Source of the DNA: Acidobacteriaceae bacterium KBS 83
Lineage (GTDB): Bacteria; Acidobacteriota; Terriglobia; Terriglobales; Acidobacteriaceae
Assembly (NCBI GenBank): GCA_000381585.1
Contig: KB906733.1
Coordinates: 186,001 to 250,000 of the forward strand
Direction of reading: 5' to 3'
DNA length: 64,000 nucleotides
How positions within the stretch are numbered: the first letter of the stretch is position 1; each line of letters starts with the position of its first letter. Below, piece by piece: positions 58,938 through 64,000 of this stretch. The position numbers were made by a program, and so were the translations under genes. The notes beneath the pieces are model-generated. The model was not told the DNA's origin. It saw nothing but the letters and a program-made list of their open reading frames with translations, and ran no database searches.

Positions 58938-60035
58938 ATGGCTACGACTACCGCTCCCGCAGCTTCAACTCCACCGCGGGCGATTGATCCAAACAAATTG
59001 AACGCATTTCTAGGCCGAGCTGTCGGCGACATGGGCGCCGCGCTGCACTCGGCTGTCGTGTTGATGGGCGACAAGCTGGGATTATTCCGCGCCATGCGCG
59101 ATGGCAAGCCGGTGACATCGCAGCAGTTGAGCGAACGAACCGGGGTGCGTGAGCGCTATGTGCGGGAGTGGCTGAAGGCCAATGCCGCGAGCCAATACGT
59201 GGACTACGATGCGGCGACAGACACGTACAGCATGAATGCGGAGCAGGCATTCGCGCTCGCAGAGGACAACACAGCGCTGGATCTTCCAGGCTTCCATTAC
59301 ATGCTGGCTTCCCTCATGCGTGACGGAGACAAGATGGTCGAAGCGTTTCGCGAAGGACGCGGCTTCGGCTGGCACGAACACGACAAAGATCTGTTTGTGG
59401 GCTGCGAACGATTTTTCCGGCCGACTTACCTGATGCACCTGGTTTCTGAGTGGATCCCAGCGCTGACCGGCGTGGAGGCGAAGCTAAAGGCCGGAGCGAA
59501 GGTGGCGGACATCGGCTGCGGGCATGGCGCGTCGACGATATTGATGGCGAAGGCGTATCCGAAGTCGAAGTTCACCGGTTTCGACTATCACGACGCATCC
59601 ATCGAAAGTGCGCGCGCCTCGGCGAAGCGCCAAGGCCTGCAGGATGCGGCGACGTTCGACGTATCGCCCGCAGCGGCGATTCCGGGCAGCGGTTACGATT
59701 TCGTGACCACGTTCGATTGTCTGCATGACATGGGCGATCCGGTGGGTGCGGCACAGCACATAAAGAAGGCACTGGCGCCGGGAGGCACCTGGATGATCGT
59801 CGAGCCGATTGCAGGTGACGATACAGCGTCAAACCTGAATCCGGTGGGCCGGGTCTACTATTCGGCCTCCACAATGGTCTGCGTGCCGGCGTCGCTGTCG
59901 CAGGAGGTTGGCCTGGGACTCGGTGCACAGGCGGGACAGAAGCGCCTTACCGAGGTGCTGAATGAGGCGGGCTTCACGCAGGTGCGCCGTGCAGCGGAGA
60001 CTCCGTTCAACATGGTGCTGGAAGCGCGAGTGTAG
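58938..60035 (+). CDS. class I SAM-dependent methyltransferase with winged-helix N-terminus
   Basis: 365 residues. The N-terminal region (about 20-110) is winged-helix-like (LSERTGVRERYVREWLKANA), then a helical bridge, then the methyltransferase core from about 185: VADIGCGHGASTILMAKAYP with KFTGFDYHDASIESA, and the acidic end-of-sheet CLHDMGDP. The arrangement matches the Rv2258c-like group of proteins. The ATG at 58938 has GAGGAGA about 8 bases upstream. It is distinct from the O-methyltransferase-like gene at 44190. Substrate unknown. Confidence 0.88.
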   Translation: MATTTAPAASTPPRAIDPNKLNAFLGRAVGDMGAALHSAVVLMGDKLGLFRAMRDGKPVTSQQLSERTGVRERYVREWLKANAASQYVDYDAATDTYSMNAEQAFALAEDNTALDLPGFHYMLASLMRDGDKMVEAFREGRGFGWHEHDKDLFVGCERFFRPTYLMHLVSEWIPALTGVEAKLKAGAKVADIGCGHGASTILMAKAYPKSKFTGFDYHDASIESARASAKRQGLQDAATFDVSPAAAIPGSGYDFVTTFDCLHDMGDPVGAAQHIKKALAPGGTWMIVEPIAGDDTASNLNPVGRVYYSASTMVCVPASLSQEVGLGLGAQAGQKRLTEVLNEAGFTQVRRAAETPFNMVLEARV

Positions 60036-60055
60036 TTTGCTGGCTATGGGTTGCG

Positions 60056-60370
60056 TCAGGCGCGACGAGCGCGCCGGCGCAACCAGTGCCGGATCAACTC
60101 GTATTCGGGAGCGCTGGTTACGGAGCGCCGTCGGACCTGGACCAGATGACGGCGTGTAAGCAGACGGACCGCCTTCTGCACAGCTGATTTCGAGAGCCCG
60201 CTGGATTCGGCGAGTTGGCGGAGGCTCATCTGGACGCGGCGCTCACCGGAGCGAAACAGGACGGTCCACAGCACGAGATAGACAAGGAATGCCGGCGCCG
60301 AGCGGTCGTGTCCGACCAGGTCAGGCAGCAGGACATCCAGCACGTATTCGTCGATAGCAATATGGTTCAT
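60056..60370 (-). CDS. small winged-helix transcriptional regulator
   Basis: 104 residues. A helical N-terminus (IDEYVLDVLLPDLVGHDRSA) leads into FLVYLVLWTVLFRSGERRVQ and a helix-turn-helix with SLRQLAESSGLSKSAVQKAV, then LLTRRHLVQVRRRSVTSAPE and a basic tail. It looks like a MarR- or replication-initiator-like winged helix; no family is certain. The ATG at 60370 is chosen because it matches the first helix and lies two bases after the palindrome. It is divergent from the VOC gene at 60450, so it may regulate that gene and itself. Confidence 0.75.
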   Translation of the reverse strand: MNHIAIDEYVLDVLLPDLVGHDRSAPAFLVYLVLWTVLFRSGERRVQMSLRQLAESSGLSKSAVQKAVRLLTRRHLVQVRRRSVTSAPEYELIRHWLRRRARRA

Positions 60371-60371
60371 T

Positions 60372-60383
60372 GCACTATAGTGC
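60372..60383. promoter_or_regulatory. 12-base palindrome next to the winged-helix start codon
   Basis: GCACTATAGTGC. Its centre holds TATAGT, a -10-like hexamer for the leftward gene, so the transcript would start at or near the ATG at 60370. It is a likely operator of the adjacent regulator. Confidence 0.65.
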
Positions 60384-60449
60384 CAGAGCATACAGCTGAC
60401 TTGCGGCCGAGCGGACTGCCGGGCAACAATGCGTGCCGGAGGAACAGTC

Positions 60450-60812
60450 ATGATTCGAGGCGTGAAGTTTGTCAGCATTCCAGTGGTTGACCAGGACCGG
60501 GCCCTGGCGTTCTATACGGAGAAGCTTGGTTTCCGCGTGGCCACCGACCAGCCCTTCGATGGCAAGCAGCGGTGGATCGAGCTGGCGATTCCGGGCGCGG
60601 ATACGGGTGTGGTGCTGTTTCGGACGGAAGAGGGACCGCAGCCGGGCGGCTTCATGAACATGTCCTTCTGGACCGAGGATGCGAGCGCCACAGCGAAGAC
60701 GCTGAAGGAGCGCGGCGTGGAGTTTATCGCTGAGCCGAAGAAAGAGAAGTGGGGAACCTCTGCAATCTTCAGGGATTCGGAGGGGAACCGCTTTGTGCTG
60801 AGCTCGCGCTAG
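60450..60812 (+). CDS. VOC-superfamily protein
   Basis: 120 residues, a single VOC unit: MIRGVKFVSIPVVDQDRALAF with YTEKLGFRVATD, then FMNMSFWTEDASATAKTLKE and the end IFRDSEGNRFVLSSR. The ATG at 60450 has GGAGG 7 bases upstream. It is divergent from the winged-helix gene at 60056. Such proteins bind a metal and may detoxify or sequester small electrophiles; the substrate is not known. Confidence 0.88.
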   Translation: MIRGVKFVSIPVVDQDRALAFYTEKLGFRVATDQPFDGKQRWIELAIPGADTGVVLFRTEEGPQPGGFMNMSFWTEDASATAKTLKERGVEFIAEPKKEKWGTSAIFRDSEGNRFVLSSR

Positions 60813-60984
60813 GTCTGGTCGTGTCCGGCTGCGGACAGCCGATGTCGCGATGTGAACAGGCGCATTTGTGCGAGCGCCCGTAGATCGGGATGAATCCATT
60901 GATTTCAACGGATTTGCTCTGTGGGCGGAGTGGTCACCGACGTGCACCTTTCGATGCGATTTTGTCTTTCCTCGCGAGGGTTTC

Positions 60985-63423
60985 ATGGAGCGCTTTCTTG
61001 GCTATTTCCGATTCAGCTTTCGGCAGTTGCGGAAGAGTCCTTCGTTTGCAATCGCCGCAGTTGTGACGCTCGCGCTGGGGATCGGGGCGACGACGGCGAT
61101 CTTCAGCCTTGTGAATGCGGTGTTGCTGAAGCCGTTGCCCTATCCGGAGCCGGACCGGCTGATGCGGATTACGCAGGAGGACCACTCGTCAGGCGTTGCG
61201 ATTCCGGAGTCACTGAGCTACCCGGACTATTTTGACTGGCGCGCGCAGAACCGCACCTTGCAGGGGCTGGCTTCGTATTCGGGCCGGAACATGACCTTGA
61301 CCGGAGGCGGCCCGGCACAGCAACTGGGCGCGTACATAGTCTCCTCGAATTTCTTCCAGGTGCTTGGCGTCGCCCCGTTGCTGGGACGCGACTTCCGCTG
61401 GGACGAGGAAAGGGCCGGCAATCGCACATTGATGTTGAGCTATGAGCTGTGGCAATCGCGGTTCGGCGGTGACCGCAACATTGTAGGACAGCAGGTGACG
61501 CTGGATAGTGAGCGCTACACGATTGCCGGCGTCATGCCGGCCGGATTCCATTTCCCAACCGAAAGCGGCGTTGAAGCATGGACCTCGCTGGCGAGTGACC
61601 AGGAGGGTGCTACCCCCGCAACCGTCCAGCGCGGCGCGGACGGCATTGAAGTCATCGGGCGACTCAAGCCCGGAGTGACGGTGGCGCAGGCGAACGCCGA
61701 TCTGAGCAGCGTGGCCCGTGCGCTGGCGAGGCAGTACTCCGACACCAACAAATGGTTCACAACAGCGCGAGTGTTGCCGCAGCTCGAATACGAAGTGGGC
61801 AAGACACGACCGGTGCTCGAGGTGCTGTTCGGCGCGGTTGCGCTGGTGCTGCTGATCGCGTGCGTGAACGTGGCGGGGCTGCTGCTGGTGCGCAGTTCGC
61901 GGCGCAGCGGCGAGATTGCGCTGCGAGGAGCATTGGGTGCAAGTCGGAGCGAAATCGTTTGGCAACTGCTGACAGAGTCGGTGGTGCTCTCGCTGATCAG
62001 CGGGGCGGCGGGAATTGCGCTCGCGTCAGGGGTGTTGAAAGAGCTGAGCCTTTTGTTTCCGAGAGCGCTGCCGAGACTGGGAAGCATGTCGCTGGATATG
62101 CACGTGCTGGCGTTTTCCATGGGTGTCTCGGTTCTGACGGGCATCCTGTTCGGCGTCGTGCCGGCATTGCGGATTTCACGACTTGCGCCAGCGCTGGCAT
62201 TGCGTGACGGCACGCGCACGGTGACTCGCGGACGCGCCCACCACCGCCTGCAGACCTGGCTGGTGATTGGGGAAACGGCGCTGGGACTGGTGCTGCTGGT
62301 GGGTGCAGGTCTGCTGATCCGCAGCTTCGTGAGCGTGTTGCGGGTGGATCCGGGCTTCGATGCGCACCAGGTGCTGACGGCGCGTTACACGATGTCCGAC
62401 TCCGGCTATACACACGACCAGAAGATCCACTTTGTCGAAGAACTGACGAGGCGGCTCAATGTGCTGCCTGGGGTGAAGTCTGCATCGGCAGGATGGCCGA
62501 TGCCGATGTCCGGCAGCGAGGCCACGATCTCGTTTACGGTCGAAGGTCATCCACTGGCAAAGAGCGATCACCCGAATGAGGCGATAGGTGTGGCGCAACC
62601 TGGCTACTTCGAGACGATGCGGATTCCGCTGATCGCCGGAAGAACGTTCACCGACATGGACAAAACCAAGAGTGCGCCGGTGGCGATTATCGACCAGGCG
62701 TTCGTGAAAAAGTATTTCGCGGGCGTAAATCCGATTGGCAGGCACATGACAGCGGACCTGGGTGATGACGTGGTGAACCATCCGGTACGCGAGATTGTGG
62801 GCGTGGTAGGCGACATCCACCAGCGCGGCCTCGCTGTGGATCCGGTGCCGCACTATTACCTGCCCTGGACGCAGGCGGTGATTACGACTCCATATTTGGT
62901 GCTTCGCACGACCGGCGATCCAGCGCTGCTGGAGCGCGCGGTCAGGGCTACGGTTGCCGGCATGGACTCAACCATTCCGACGTACCGCGTGCATCCGCTG
63001 GAGTACTACGTTGCGCAGGCGGTCGCGCCGGCACGATTCCAAACGTTGCTGCTGACGAGCTTCGCTGCGATTGCGCTGCTGCTGGCGGCAGTGGGTCTAT
63101 ATGGGGTGCTGGCTTACATCGTGCAACTGAGGGCTCTGGAGATCGCGTTGCGACTGGCGGTCGGAGCGCAACGCGGCGATGTGTTGCGCATGATCCTGAA
63201 GCGCGGGATGACACTTGCTGCAATTGGTGTTGCAACAGGTCTCGTAATCTCATTTGCCATGACGCGGTTCATTGCGACGCTGCTGTACGGGGTCAAACCC
63301 TTCGATGCGGTGACCTTCTGCGCGATGTCGCTGGTACTGCTGGCGGTGGCGTTTGTGGCCAGCGTGGCGCCTGCTTATCGTGCGGCGCAGACCGACCCGA
63401 TGACGACACTGCGCACGCAATAA
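60985..63423 (+). CDS. ADOP-type ABC transporter permease
   Basis: 812 residues with the family opening FRFSFRQLRKSPSFAIAAVV at about 8. The first FtsX block contains SGEIALRGALGASRSEIVWQ and the second LRALEIALRLAVGAQRGDVL, and the protein ends APAYRAAQTDPMTTLRTQ. The ATG at 60985 has a GAGGG site 4 bases upstream. No prefix domain, PadR gene or ATPase lies nearby. Its stop and that of the convergent UPF0303 gene are adjacent with no spacer. Confidence 0.9.
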   Translation: MERFLGYFRFSFRQLRKSPSFAIAAVVTLALGIGATTAIFSLVNAVLLKPLPYPEPDRLMRITQEDHSSGVAIPESLSYPDYFDWRAQNRTLQGLASYSGRNMTLTGGGPAQQLGAYIVSSNFFQVLGVAPLLGRDFRWDEERAGNRTLMLSYELWQSRFGGDRNIVGQQVTLDSERYTIAGVMPAGFHFPTESGVEAWTSLASDQEGATPATVQRGADGIEVIGRLKPGVTVAQANADLSSVARALARQYSDTNKWFTTARVLPQLEYEVGKTRPVLEVLFGAVALVLLIACVNVAGLLLVRSSRRSGEIALRGALGASRSEIVWQLLTESVVLSLISGAAGIALASGVLKELSLLFPRALPRLGSMSLDMHVLAFSMGVSVLTGILFGVVPALRISRLAPALALRDGTRTVTRGRAHHRLQTWLVIGETALGLVLLVGAGLLIRSFVSVLRVDPGFDAHQVLTARYTMSDSGYTHDQKIHFVEELTRRLNVLPGVKSASAGWPMPMSGSEATISFTVEGHPLAKSDHPNEAIGVAQPGYFETMRIPLIAGRTFTDMDKTKSAPVAIIDQAFVKKYFAGVNPIGRHMTADLGDDVVNHPVREIVGVVGDIHQRGLAVDPVPHYYLPWTQAVITTPYLVLRTTGDPALLERAVRATVAGMDSTIPTYRVHPLEYYVAQAVAPARFQTLLLTSFAAIALLLAAVGLYGVLAYIVQLRALEIALRLAVGAQRGDVLRMILKRGMTLAAIGVATGLVISFAMTRFIATLLYGVKPFDAVTFCAMSLVLLAVAFVASVAPAYRAAQTDPMTTLRTQ

Positions 63424-63948
63424 TCAATCGAGCGCGGGGAGGCGCAGGTCGGCGTAGTGGCGATTGCGCTCCAGGCACAAGGCTTCGACGACGAGCTCGT
63501 GATCATCGCGCTGAGGGAGCCCAGAGACGGTGACCGCTCCGATGACCCCGGTGCCGGCGAGCGCGATGGGAAACGCGCCGCCGTGGCTTGTGTAGTCTGC
63601 CGTGGGAAGGCCGTATTTCTCCTCAAGGGTGGTGTTGCGCGCCTTGAGCGCGAGACCGATGGCATATGAGCTGCGATGAAGACGCGCGACTGCGTTTGCT
63701 TTGCGTCGCGCCCATTGGGCGTTATCGGGTGAGGTGCCGTGCAGTGCCGCATAGAAGAGCGGCGCGCCGGCCTGGTTGCCGAAGTGCGGTGTGAAGCGGC
63801 GGATGTCGATGACGATGGCGAGCTGGCGCTCCACGGCGAGCTCACGTAGCGTAGATCCGAGCTGCCACGCGTCATCTTCGTTGAAGGATGTCCATTGCAG
63901 CTCCCGTTCCTGTCGGGCGATGCGGTCTAGATCGTCTTCTGTCGCCAT
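63424..63948 (-). CDS. UPF0303 family protein
   Basis: 174 residues of the UPF0303 (heme-degrading domain-like, YBR137W-like) family. Features: a helical start (DDLDRIARQERELQWTSFNE), LAIVIDIRRFTPHFGNQAGA and LFYAALHGTSPDNAQWARRK, then YGLPTADYTSHGGAFPI and GVIGAVTVSGLPQRDDHELV. Some relatives bind haem; enzyme activity is unproven. ATG at 63948. It is convergent with the ADOP permease. The last 52 bases of the window hold no feature I can identify. Confidence 0.88.
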   Translation of the reverse strand: MATEDDLDRIARQERELQWTSFNEDDAWQLGSTLRELAVERQLAIVIDIRRFTPHFGNQAGAPLFYAALHGTSPDNAQWARRKANAVARLHRSSYAIGLALKARNTTLEEKYGLPTADYTSHGGAFPIALAGTGVIGAVTVSGLPQRDDHELVVEALCLERNRHYADLRLPALD

Positions 63949-64000
63949 GTGGATTGCCCTCTCTCGAGAATCGTTTTGCTCCCCAACTCCGTCGCGTTCC

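Noticed and set aside
1-64000. CRISPR arrays, tRNA and rRNA genes
   Set aside because: No regular short repeats with spacers and no tRNA-like or rRNA-like sequences were seen by eye; a dedicated scan was not possible.

Overview
The window looks like chromosomal DNA of an acidobacterium, probably class Terriglobia. The grounds are high GC, six giant MacB/FtsX-type permeases of the acidobacterial orphan (ADOP) type, an Oar-like TonB-dependent receptor with a carboxypeptidase-type N-terminal domain, membrane-anchored winged-helix/beta-propeller regulators, PadR-permease pairs, and the usual one-carbon and nucleotide housekeeping genes. The assignment comes from family content; no rRNA or tRNA gene was seen.

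Layout. 1-4772 (minus): hybrid histidine kinase, a single-domain response regulator and an HPt protein, overlapping or closely spaced, followed by xseA, which runs off the left edge. 5155-8206: a deoxyhypusine synthase-like enzyme with a clear terminator, a secreted S1/P1-type nuclease, and purine nucleoside phosphorylase. 8207-21044: a repeat-rich accessory island. It holds four tandem paralogues of a ToxR/CadC-style one-component regulator (cytoplasmic winged helix, one membrane helix, TolB-like propeller), two paralogous 140-residue secreted proteins divergent from copies 1 and 2, a decayed third secreted-protein copy, an IS66 transposase remnant, repeated flanks and a frameshifted double-SH3 gene. 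21189-30678: an ADOP permease, a secreted BNR-type propeller, a TetR/saccharopine-dehydrogenase-like divergon with a large operator, a DUF4256 gene of different composition, an ArsR/SRPBCC/DoxX/VOC operon and a class II aldolase. 30981-44037: two PadR-ADOP operons, a PP2C phosphatase, an OmpR/kinase pair and the TonB receptor with a small CxxCH protein. 44190-63948: methyltransferases, an ECF-sigma/YCII pair, three more ADOP permeases, a GNAT protein, threonine synthase, a dicarboxylate/amino-acid symporter, an amidohydrolase, a TPR protein, a small winged-helix regulator, a VOC protein and a UPF0303 protein.

How it works together. Much of the window concerns envelope sensing and transport. 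The ADOP permeases have no neighbouring ATPase or membrane fusion protein, so they presumably borrow partners or act in another way. The best candidate for an undescribed system is the 9.5-20.6 kb array: near-identical DNA-binding modules attached to diverged periplasmic propellers, with alternating linker types and a divergent small secreted protein that could be a regulated target or a ligand.
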